From Beroe ovata (taxonomy: Eukaryota > Ctenophora > Nuda > Beroida > Beroidae), in the NCBI GenBank assembly GCA_946803715.1, contig CAMPET010000102.1, forward strand, positions 177,890 through 241,889: a stretch of DNA of 64,000 bases, read 5' to 3'. The notes under the pieces are model-generated. The model made no database searches. It was not told the DNA's origin and was given only the letters and a program-made list of their open reading frames with translations. Below, one piece after another: positions 25,043 through 35,148 of the stretch (position 1 is the stretch's first letter; the number at the start of each line of letters is the position of its first letter). The position numbers and the translations under genes are program-made.

Positions 25043-25445
25043 CGGCGATATAAGATCCGGGGCTGCGTTGAATATTGATTTAATTTCAGATTGCCACTGC
25101 GCGCGGCGAAAGAAACAGTGGACAGAAAATATCCGGCTAAGGCTTCTGAGGCTAGATTGAATACAGTCTAAAAGACGCGCCGCGGCGCGTTCGCGAGATC
25201 GAGACATAATTTCCATATATTGACCGGGCTTCTCACTGATCGACATTCGACAAACAAAGTAATAACTAATATATGCAATGTAAATTGACGTGCAATTTGT
25301 GTGCACAAAGGAATTCTTGAAGTATTTTTTATAGTTTGACAGTTAGTCATTCACAATTTGCCCCAGTTTCACCAATGGAACATACATGATAAAAGGTATA
25401 AGTGAAGCAAATTTTCTATCACTTGAAGACATTTTTTCCCAGTTG

Positions 25446-25560
25446 TTGTAGGATTTCTCCCTACCCTCACCGGCAGGATTTCATCCCTGGCAAGGGTCAC
25501 GGCCGAATTGCAACTGCGTGGTGCTGACAGTAGGGAAAACCCTATAATCCTAGTTGATTA
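25446..25560. mobile_element. Degenerate copy of the TTGTAGG foldback family
   Basis: Starts TTGTAGGATTTCTCCCTACCC and contains GGCAGGATTTCATCCCTGGC and GGCAAGGGTCA, as in the intact copies at 52941 and 53156. The right end is diverged and no target duplication is visible. Confidence 0.6.
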
Positions 25561-27029
25561 TGTGGAATGCTTATTGTTGGTAACTAATTATTTAACGAAT
25601 TTCTTGACATTGGATTTTCTGTGCAATTTCGCAAGTAAAAGATTGCCTTATTGCAATACAGTATGAAGACCATATATATTCAACAAATTTGCTCTCTGTT
25701 CATGCATTCTTATCATTGGGATAAAACCATCAATGGTTTATGGCAAATAAGCACCACAAATAAAAAGACTGAGATAAGATAGGTCTGCTATGCACAACCA
25801 GATATGCACTTCATCATGTCATTCATTCTGGATCCATTCCGACTCCTCAGATACTCTCTGTAGCACTTGTTCGCACACCTGAGCCAGTAGTTTTCAATGT
25901 TGCGATGATATTTTTTCACAACGATATTGATAGGACTGAGAAACAGTGGACAGGGTTAAAGAATGTCAGCAAACCTGTAGTTTGGACTTCTTTTCTCCAC
26001 TGAGTGATGCTCCATCACTTCTTCTGAATTAGCTGATATCATTTTATGTGATTCAGAATCATGTTCAACACAGATTGTCAGGTGAAATGAGAAGACCAGG
26101 AGGAAAACTATTGCCTCTGCTTTCATCTTACATGGAACTGAAAGTTGTGTCTGAAGATTCTTTTATATTTGGCTTAGTTAGCTTCAATTTCAAGAGCACA
26201 ATTATAAGTAGTATTTGGAATAAGGTGAATTGAAGGAAAAGGCAATCATGATATTGACAGAAAAATACAGTAAGGCAACAAACAAGATCCAAGCTTAGCA
26301 GCAGTCGAGAATCGAATCAGGACTCTATAATATAATGTGTTGGACCCTTATATATCCAAATAGATCAAAGATATCAATTTGTTACATGAATATTGATACA
26401 CCAGAAATTTATTCTGATGAGAATGGGAACTCGTGACAATAATGGAAACTTGTGAACAATCAAGAACCAATAACAGTGGCTGAAACACATAGAGGGGGCA
26501 TTACAATTCATGAATTCAAGAGAGTTATTTGTCTCTAAGAGTTCGAGTTATGTAGTATTTTCTCTTTGCAATCCATCATTATAATTGTCAAAAGCTATCT
26601 GATAAAGGGCTATTTGCCATATACTTTCAATGAAGAAGCAACCCAGATTGAACTCAGTAACAAATGGACAAGCTTGCATGAGAGCTTTTCAATATGGAAT
26701 AGCAGCGTTGATAAACAATTTCCCCTCATGACCCAAATAATATAATACCTAGCACATGAACAAACAATGGTCGATCTGAGGTAATATACTATCATTAAAC
26801 CCGGGACTCTACAGCTAAGCACTTCTTGCATTCTTCATCCCAAGCTTTTAGCAACTCTTTTTCTAATCCGTCATTGAATGATGATTCCGGGAAAACAAAT
26901 CTGATAATTATTCATTTCAATCCATTTCAATCACTTTTGAAAAAAGATTGCTCAGATAAGGAAGACATCAATTTGAATATGAAACTAACCTTTGGCTGGG
27001 ATACTCGAAGGGTGAGCAACCAATGTCTG

Positions 27030-30000
27030 TCAAGCTTCTGTCACTAGGTGTTGCTTTTCCTCCTCGATCGTGGGAATGGTTGCCGTTAGACTTCCCGTTG
27101 CCGTGCCAGGAGTTTGAGAGTTGCTTCCTGGGTACTGGAGGGGTGGTGTCAGGAGATTAAGCAGTTTCAATGTTTTCACCGCCCAATTAAACTTAATTCT
27201 ATAGTAGGTGGTTATATCTTGTTTGATGAACAATGTTGTGTTTTATGGTGGTATAAATCTGACACCAGCCTGCTGGCGATTCATTACGAAGTACATCATT
27301 ATCATATCCCCAGGCCCAATATCCCCTTGCTTGACCCACCCTCTCCAAGAAAACAAATCTCACCTACAAGTCGTGTGATGGCTGATGTTTCGTCCCGTTC
27401 CCCCTTCAGGCAATCCACATTGTTGTTGTTATTGTTGTCCCGCCTCCCACTCACTGATTCTGATACCATGCGGCGCAGAGAAAAGTTGAAGGATGAATGG
27501 TGGCTTCCCAGTCCTGGAACACAGGTGTCTGTATTATGGAAATCTTATATTGAGAAGCTTAATGATTCTTGAATATCACTCTTCATTACATTCTTATGCC
27601 TAGTGCGGTGTGCAAAGTTGACAATACGGCAATATTGTGCATTGTGTATAGGACATTGTGGATCAACATAAGAAGTAATTGTTAGTACCTGGAAATTTGA
27701 CTGTTAATCTCCTTACTATGGAAGTTGCAAGAAGACTACCCTGGCGCTTGATTACAATTGTTGATTTGTGTCTCATTGAGGTGTTGAACAAGCCGAAAAA
27801 TACTGGCGTTATTGCTCCATTCCCTGAATATTATCATCATTTACTACCACTGTAACCCTCATTGGTGCACGTGTATGAAAACAATAAAATCATATGATTC
27901 CCAATTTCTCTGAATGAGAATGAGAATGTATGAAAACAATGTTATGAATAGCCATATTTCAATATTTCTGTCAAATTTCAGTTGAATAAAAATAAACATC
28001 GACTCCTTAGATATACAAATCTTAGTTCTCACCACACTCACCTAGGAATAGCATATGGGACGCCAGCAGAACATTGAAAGATGGGAAGAATGTTCCTTTT
28101 ACAGTATTTGGCGATATCATCTGCACCATATGTAGGTATGATGAAATGAACACTGAAATCATCAGACAATTCCATGAAAATTACAATACTTATAATTCAG
28201 CAAGTTTTTAACGTACTTTGAATCATCAGTAACCTGGACTTAGAGTGAGCAAGAGATAGGAGGTCAGCACTATGAGCAGCAGGGCGCTCCTCCGGTATCT
28301 TGTTGCTTGATTCACTTTCTTCATCTTTCTGGTTTTCAGAAGAATCTTGCAAAGGAATATCACTGATCATGACTGTTTGCAATGTAGAGTTTAGTATGCA
28401 GAGACTGCCCCCCTTCCCCTTTATTTATCGGTGCATTGTGCCGAATTTTAAACGATTGGATTTGGAGCATGACATACTGGACAACCCCTTCCCCTATAAT
28501 TTATTTTTAGTCGCATTCATTCTCATCACTCCTGAGACTTCACTCTAGACTCTAGAGAAGCATGCGCCAGCTTGAAAGATGGAGAAACTTAGTTGACCAA
28601 TTTTGAATGATTATGATTCGCGACTTTTGTTTCACAGACGAATCAATGGCGATACAGACTGATAAATTGAGGTTGAATGAACCTGCGCAAATCATACTAC
28701 CACACCTTATCATTCTCGCCGATATCACAACTTTACCCCCTCCCACATCATTATGAATGAAAGCTTGTAGTGAAACCTTAAAACCTCAAAACACCCCTCC
28801 ATCACGCGATTTAAGCCCAGGAGATTTATGTGTTCTTTTACTACAATTGGGGTATTAGGGATAAACTCGGAAGTGGAGTGAGAGCTTGTAACCGTAATCC
28901 GATTCATTCCTTTACTCACCAGCAAAATGTGTAGGTTGCTATAAAGCACCACAGGAATGGGAACCGCACTATTAACCACACAGAAAATCACAAAGTAGAC
29001 GAGGGAAGGGTTCTTGTGAAACTCGAGAGGGGGGTCGTTTGGTCTTCCTGTTCCGGGATCTATTCCACAAGAAAACGTCCATGGGGAGTATCTGGGGAGG
29101 AAGGGATGGATAAAATATTTTATTTAGGAAGCGTCAAAGTTGCAAAGATGTTTTGCTGAGTCGTTGCAAACTTAATAAAACGACGTCAATGGTAATGATA
29201 AAAGTGCTCGTCATGGAAATTACCTATAGCGCGAAGCACCGAAGAGGGGTGGAGTGACAAGGAGCAAGGAGAAAATCCATGCAATGACCACAAGACGAGC
29301 TGCCTTCGAGATGTTTTGTTGTACTTTGTACCAGACCGGGTACTGAATCAGGATCAGCCTGTGGGAACAAGCTGAGGTTGCAAGTTTTCGGACGAAAGAG
29401 AGGGCTATTTTTCTGGGTTTATTTGCTTACCTATCAACACTAAGGAGGGTGAGTGTCCAGATAAATCCTACCATTGCCCCATTATCAATGTATCCGGTCA
29501 GGGTGCAAATCCAAACTTTCTTTATGTTCATATGCGGCGTTTGCTCTGACAGCATTGAACTCACTGAGGGCAAAATGTGGCAGGTTGATGTCAATATTAT
29601 CATATGCTATATTCGACCGACCTACCTTTAATAAGTTTGTCTACGTTTCAGAGTTCACATTGCTACGGAAACTTGTAATTCTGAGAAGCGATGCGCGAGT
29701 TCTTTTCCTTGAAAATATGTTTAGTAAATTAGTAAATGAACCTGGCACCTCTAGTTATTCATATTGTGACACAGTTTGTTTGAGCCATCCGGCACAAGGA
29801 TATAACCATTGTCAAGTACGCCACGTTTATAATATAACTTTATGTATCTAGACACTTCCATGCAGACCAGCTGTCTATTTCTTGAACTGTAACACAAAGG
29901 TTTAGCATTGTGCGAAATTTGACAATACATAAAATTGCGAAATTTCGGCAGCTGGGCTCCACCCTTAAATAGCAACCCGCAACAAGAAAAGACCACACCA

Positions 30001-32005
30001 TCAAGTGAAAGCCAAAGACTCATCATGAAGCTCTGCATCGTGATTTCTGCCATCCTATGTCTAGTTGTTGCTAAAGATGTTAGGACAGCATTTAGGGAGG
30101 CCATGGCTAAATATGCGGAGCACGACCATATTGATCTCGCTGAGTCCCAGGCGATGAGGATAGCTAGATTCCGTTCATTTGCCGAATTCCATGCTAGAGT
30201 CGAGGATATCAATCAAGATGATTCGAGACCCTTTGAAGCCGCTGACAACTTCTTCTCTATTATGACACCCGAAGAGAGACAACGACGCTTGGGACGAAAC
30301 ACTACCTCTGTTTCTGACTCTGATGATGATGAAATGTTCTCCCTGTCTACCGAGGATGATGATGTTGAGGTTCCTGCACAGCGAGACTTCAGCCATGTAA
30401 TCTCAGATATTAAGGATCAGGGTGACTGTGGATCCTGCTGGGCTTATGGAGCAACTAGCTCTCTGGAAGGCGAGATTTTTTTCAAGACGGGCAATAAAAA
30501 AGTCAGCTTGTCAGAGCAAGAGTACTTGGAGTGCTCATCTGGAATGAGAAGAAACGGTTGCTTTGGGGGGTTCTCGAAATGGTGCTTCAGGTACAGCAAG
30601 AAAAAGGGAAGGATCGCTCCTACTAGTGCTTTTCCTTACGAAGAATGGGATCCAAGGGAATGTAGAGCTAAAGATAAAGCTAATGCACTGGTAGACTATC
30701 ATGTAAAAGTTGTGGCGGATAAGTTTGTAAAGACCGATGAAGCTCTCCTCAAATTGGCCAGCCAACATATCGTTACTGTTGCTGTCTATGTGAACGATGA
30801 TTTCCAGGCCTACGAAAAAGGTGTTTATACCGACACAAAGTGTCAAAAAATATCCAATCACGAGGTCGGATTGGTAGGATACGGTGAGAGTCGCGGGAGG
30901 AAATACTGGAAAATCAGGAACAGCTGGGGAAAGTTCTGGGGAAACCAGGGCTACATCCTCATGGACAGGGAGATGGACAATTTCTGTATGATCAATCGTG
31001 ATGCCCATATCCCTGTTGTGGAGTGCAGGTCTGGATTTACCTGCAATGCAGTTAATCCTGATGATGCTGATGCGTCTTCTGATACTGATGACGAGAGCGA
31101 CGATACTGACGATACTGACGATACTGACGATAGCCAGAAAAGCTGCGAGGAGAAAATCTCTCTTAGTTCCTGTTTGGGGAGCAAAACAGAGGCCTTGGAA
31201 AAGTGCAAATCAAGTGGATTAAGCAAGGAAGAATGCGTTATCGTGAGGCCCAACAAGCCTGGTTGTTTCAAAACAACTTTGAAGGGCAAGGCTAAATATG
31301 ATCAAGGTTTTGTTGTTAGATATCCTGCTTCCTGTGACGATAAGAAAGAGGAAACAGACAAGGATGGAAAATGTAACGAGGCAGCAGGAATGGTGTTCTG
31401 TGACGCATGCAACTGCTGCAGACACAAACACATGTGTTAGATACAGCTCAGTCCTTCACATCTTTGCAGATAGATCTAGAGATTAATTACGTCTATATAT
31501 TTTAGATGCTTCTTTGTTAGCTCCCTACCAACTTTCAATTTTATAAAAACTTATCTTGACCTCACGAATTATTCAATTAGTTTCATTCTACAGAATTCAT
31601 ATCTGGGCCCACAAAACTCTCGATAAATTATCAATGACTCACCAATGAATGGCATGGTGAAAAGTCCGTTTATTAGGTTGGCACAACACAGTGATGCTAA
31701 GAATACGTTGTTTACTGTCTGAAGTGCCGGTACAAACTTTATGCTCCACAACATTATGCTGTTTCCTGTGTAAATAGAGTTTCGCTGATAAGGGCAGAAA
31801 ATGGACGTTTTTGACAAATCTTGAATCAGCTGGAAGGTACAATATTTCACACTATTGATCTTAACCCACCTAGAAAAGTAACGATGATACAGAAAATGAG
31901 CACGGTTGCCATGATAATCCTCTCCGATTCTGTGTAGTAAGCCTCGTGCTGATGTTCTTGAGGAGTGTTGACGAATGTTGTGTTGGGGATGGGTGCTGCT
32001 GACAT
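27030..32005 (-). CDS. Class A (rhodopsin-like) G-protein-coupled receptor, orphan, 8 exons
   Basis: Exons in transcript order on the minus strand: 32005-31870, 31765-31643, 29563-29431, 29358-29224, 29091-28920, 28345-28234, 28152-28042, 27217-27030. All are GT-AG with matching phases; the sum is 1110 nt, 369 residues. The N-terminus has an NTT glycosylation sequon and no signal peptide. TM1 ends in the GNSIMLW motif (N1.50). TM2 reads NNVFLASLCCANLINGLF, with Asn where class A receptors have the sodium-site Asp (D2.50). TM3 has a conserved Cys (WICTLTGYID) and ends SVDRLILIQYP, so DRY becomes DRL. The second extracellular loop has the partner Cys (WTFSCGIDPG). TM6 (RRSALLLIVLTSYLLLTLSP) keeps the Pro but lacks CW. 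The TM7 end reads GDITTYYRIKF in place of NPxxY. No Schiff-base Lys is seen, so it is not an opsin. The ligand is unknown. Intron 2 holds a protease gene on the other strand. The last acceptor (27218) is weak. Confidence 0.8.
29965..29972 (+). promoter_or_regulatory. Possible TATA-like box of the nested protease gene
   Basis: TTAAATAG lies 60 bases before the protease ATG, inside GPCR intron 2. The spacing fits a TATA box with a very short 5' UTR. Weak evidence. Confidence 0.3.
30025..31440 (+). CDS. Secreted papain-family (C1A) cysteine protease with acidic and Cys-rich tail, intronless
   Basis: Single-exon gene of 471 codons. I chose the ATG at 30025 because it begins a clear signal peptide (MKLCIVISAILCLVVA); the frame runs 30 codons further upstream. 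The propeptide has an I29-like pattern (RIARFRSFAEFHARVEDIN). In the mature domain, QGDCGSCWAYG carries the oxyanion Gln132 and nucleophile Cys138, NHEVGLVGYG the catalytic His279, and RNSWGKFWGNQGY the Asn299. GCFGG matches the papain disulfide motif. An extra domain follows: an Asp/Thr repeat (SDDTDDTDDTDDSQK, from a GATACTGAC tandem at about 31100-31130) and a Cys-rich region with about 12 Cys ending CDACNCCRHKHMC. Ordinary cathepsins end before this, so the total is long for the family. It probably hydrolyses proteins in lysosome, granule or outside the cell; the tail may bind calcium or matrix (inference). It lies antisense in intron 2 of the GPCR gene. Confidence 0.9.
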   Translation: MKLCIVISAILCLVVAKDVRTAFREAMAKYAEHDHIDLAESQAMRIARFRSFAEFHARVEDINQDDSRPFEAADNFFSIMTPEERQRRLGRNTTSVSDSDDDEMFSLSTEDDDVEVPAQRDFSHVISDIKDQGDCGSCWAYGATSSLEGEIFFKTGNKKVSLSEQEYLECSSGMRRNGCFGGFSKWCFRYSKKKGRIAPTSAFPYEEWDPRECRAKDKANALVDYHVKVVADKFVKTDEALLKLASQHIVTVAVYVNDDFQAYEKGVYTDTKCQKISNHEVGLVGYGESRGRKYWKIRNSWGKFWGNQGYILMDREMDNFCMINRDAHIPVVECRSGFTCNAVNPDDADASSDTDDESDDTDDTDDTDDSQKSCEEKISLSSCLGSKTEALEKCKSSGLSKEECVIVRPNKPGCFKTTLKGKAKYDQGFVVRYPASCDDKKEETDKDGKCNEAAGMVFCDACNCCRHKHMC

Positions 32006-32872
32006 TGTGCAATACCTTCTCGTGGATAGGAAAAGTCGTTGTTGAATTTATCAAATATTGGAGTTGAACGAATCTCGCCTCAGCGAGCTAAAATATTAGG
32101 GATCTGACGTCGAAATTTTAATCAAATTATGCAAGGGTGAGCACTGAGCAGTATAGGTTGAACGATCTAAACTCTTGGAACAGATTCCTATATATAGACC
32201 AGCATTTCTAAAATAACAGGATCCATTGACCTATATATTCAAAAGTCAAAATAGGTATTCCGTATTGCAGCCTTCAAGGGTTATAGATTGCCACAGCATC
32301 AGCAATAAAATGGGGTCATTGCGCCAATTACAGACTCAAACTCGAAGGATGTGAATGATGGTAAATCGGTCAATGGTGCCCCTTTTTGAATTGTATGATT
32401 CATACCAAGATTTAATCATCAGTGACGTCCAAAGATTCAGACAAGAGTATGATTTTCAAAGCAGGAAAGTTATAGTATCGATTGCCTGATTATCGCTGAA
32501 ATGCTATGGAAGGTCAGGTTCATATAACACTTGCACCATTATGGAGAGATGGTGAATAGTGTATGTTTCCTCTGAAAAGTTTCAATTGATTGAAAGAGGA
32601 TATCAATCTGAAATCTCACAACATAATACATACAGATGCGAAAAATAGAATTTCATCCATACCTTTCTATGAATATACCTTGAAAATGGGGTACATTTCG
32701 GAGAAATGACCATCAAAGGCATCAAGAATGATGACACTAGGAAAATTGCTATTCCAAACTTACGGAATGATCCGCTGCAAATATTTATCACAAAAGCTAG
32801 AGTGTGTATACAACGGATTTCCGTGTTCACATAACACATAACACCACCCAATGCCCATGGCATAAAAGTATG

Positions 32873-32875
<3 letters not shown>

Positions 32876-32921
<46 letters not shown>

Positions 32922-33013
32922 AAAACAAAACACAAAAAAAGAGACAAAAAAACAAAATAACACCAACACACACACACTTACNCACACACACACACACACA
33001 CACAAGCACACAC
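32876..33013. repeat. (CA)n microsatellite with A-rich centre and a single N
   Basis: Two (CA)n blocks separated by an A-rich stretch; N at 32982. Confidence 0.95.
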
Positions 33014-34399
33014 ATATATATGTACACAGTAAACACACACGCGCAGATTCTACTTCGATACAATTTAACACCTTGCCGGCCACACGATTCTTGATATATC
33101 ATTTCAAAATGGAAATGGTCATCAAAACTTTTACACCTTATTATTTTATAGGTTTCACCTATATTAATACCTATCTTCTACCGCTGCTGAGCATGTTCAA
33201 GCTATACCAGAAGCCTGAGGAATTTCCCTACAAATCTGTCGAGGAATCGAATCCATAGTTCATGAGAGCGTCTTTAAAAGTTTCGTTGTTGCGACGGTAT
33301 TTGCATCCGAATCTACCAACTCAGCTTTGACAAATATATGGAGGTAGATATAATAATCAACGACTTATTCAAACAGATTCATAGGTTAGTAACGTCACCA
33401 AACGTATGGTGTATGATCAAGTATAGAGAATCGTTTCCATCTTGAGGACGTATAGCAATGAATTTATTCATCTCAGGCCGTTATGCGAGAAACGCCCAAA
33501 TCACATATGAGGACTAGGCATATGAGGACATATGAGGACTGGGCATTTATAGGATATTAAGTGGACATACGGGGTCAAGAAGTGGGCGTCGGCGCTACAA
33601 CGATTCGTCATTGTTCGGTGTGACGAAATAGACGCATATAACTTGCATAAGATAACGAAACAATGGTCGCTTACCTACCTTTATGGGATGATGCAAATGA
33701 AAATGGGAAGGACAATTCTTTGCAGAGGCAATTTATTGATGATGCTTGAATATTGAAAATGCTTTATTGCTCAGCTTGGACTAATGGGACAACAACTAGA
33801 AATGTGAATTGGTCAGAACCAAGGTCAATCACATCATATCAAGTAATAGTAAGCATAGTCGAAACAGGGCAGAAAATCAATTTGTCCGTTTGAGGATCGC
33901 GGAAAATCATTGCTCCCGTGAGATCCTCCGAGATTATGATACCTATAAACTTTCAATAAATATCTGGTTACATGTTTATGTGCGTCCGAATTGGGGCAAA
34001 TTCATAGAGATGTGTTGCAAAACACAAATGAATCAGCAAAATTCCGAGTACTGACGATGTGCGCTTCTAATCTATAAATGGGTGTTTTTATAATGATATC
34101 TAATCCGCGAGTGTTTAGTTGATGGCTGATGCAACAACACAATATGGCATGGAAGAGAAATATCGCGCCATATTAAATAGATAGGTAACCTTGAAAAATA
34201 AATCATCTTGTAGTTAAGAAATGGTTTTATAGCGGTTTCATAACGACAACCAAGAGATGAATAATGCGACAAGGTCAAACCTGCGCTGCGTAAGTCAAAC
34301 CTGCGTGATACTAAGATACTACTGCATGTTCATTTCTTGGGTTGCGCATACATCGCGCTAGACTGCAGGTTTCATCATGATATTGAAATTCTTTATGCA

Positions 34400-34496
34400 T
34401 GTGTGTGTGTGTGTGTGTCCATATGTGAGTGTTTGTGTTTGTATGCGTCCATGTGTGTATGTGTGTGTGTGTGTGTTTTTGTTTGTATGTGTCTGN

Positions 34497-34529
<33 letters not shown>

Positions 34530-34545
34530 TGTTTGTATGTGTCTG
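34400..34545. repeat. (GT)n microsatellite with duplicated GTTTTTGTTTGTATGTGTCTG unit
   Basis: Interrupted (GT)n. The segment TTTTTGTTTGTATGTGTCTG appears on both sides of the N at 34496, so the join may be between overlapping reads. Confidence 0.9.
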
Positions 34546-35003
34546 TGGGTGTTTGTGGTGTTCTGCGTGGGTGAACGAGTGTTTGCTGGTGTCTTTTTAT
34601 TGTAATGTTTCCGTTTGTATAGTGTGTTATGTGCCAGTGCTTATGTCTGTATTCGTGTGAGAACAGATCACCTGTGCTACCTCCTCAAGCCTCCACAAGC
34701 CACCCTGTCACACAACATATAACTCAACTCAAATTATGGGCGGCCATACATTGATTGCCGCGCAATAATGAGTGCTCTTGGCTATTGCTGTTTGCTGATA
34801 AACTGTGATAGTTCAAACTGTCGATGCTTATAATAGCTATTTCCTGCTTAAGTATCACGATTTATCCACCCATGACCCACTACATGAATATTGAATAATG
34901 TTGAGTCGTTGGGGTGAGATAGGGTTTTCGCAAATGATCATGCTGCATGTTTTGTGACAAAATATACCTAATAGGAAGGTAGCTAATAGAGTAACAGCCT
35001 GTT

Positions 35004-35148
35004 ACCCCATCTGAAATCGTATAACTGATTTCAGTTACTAACAGGTAACTACAGGTAACTACTAACAGGTAACTACTATAACAGGTAAGTGTAACTACAG
35101 GTTACTAACAGGTAACTACCTAATCAGTTATACGATTTCAGATGGGGT
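35004..35148. repeat. Foldback element with 27-bp perfect inverted repeats
   Basis: The 27-base arms at 35004-35030 and 35122-35148 are exact reverse complements (ACCCCATCTGAAATCG at the outer end). The 91 bases between are several variants of ACAGGTAACTAC. No flanking target duplication is evident. It is MITE-like or a palindrome formed by local rearrangement. Confidence 0.8.

Larger units (their letters stand above)
24082..27029. other. Intergenic region with dispersed repeats
   Basis: No gene found. The stretch 24751-24842 is a diverged copy of DNA at 53325-53432 (shared CTGTTCTACTCA, AACTGAAAAG and TTGGGTCACGCAGCGCGGGA). A foldback element lies at 24908-25042. The motif GAAACAGTGGACAG from that element recurs at about 25108 and 25940, so related fragments are scattered here. 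A fragment related to the TTGTAGG foldback family starts at 25446. Confidence 0.55.

Noticed and set aside
29751-30212. 153-codon frame antisense to the protease start
   Set aside because: Overlaps the signal peptide and prodomain of a convincing gene in antisense and lies inside a GPCR intron; a shadow frame.
33073-33258. 61-codon plus-strand frame after the CA tract
   Set aside because: Short, no domain, no flanking exons; expected by chance in AT-rich DNA.
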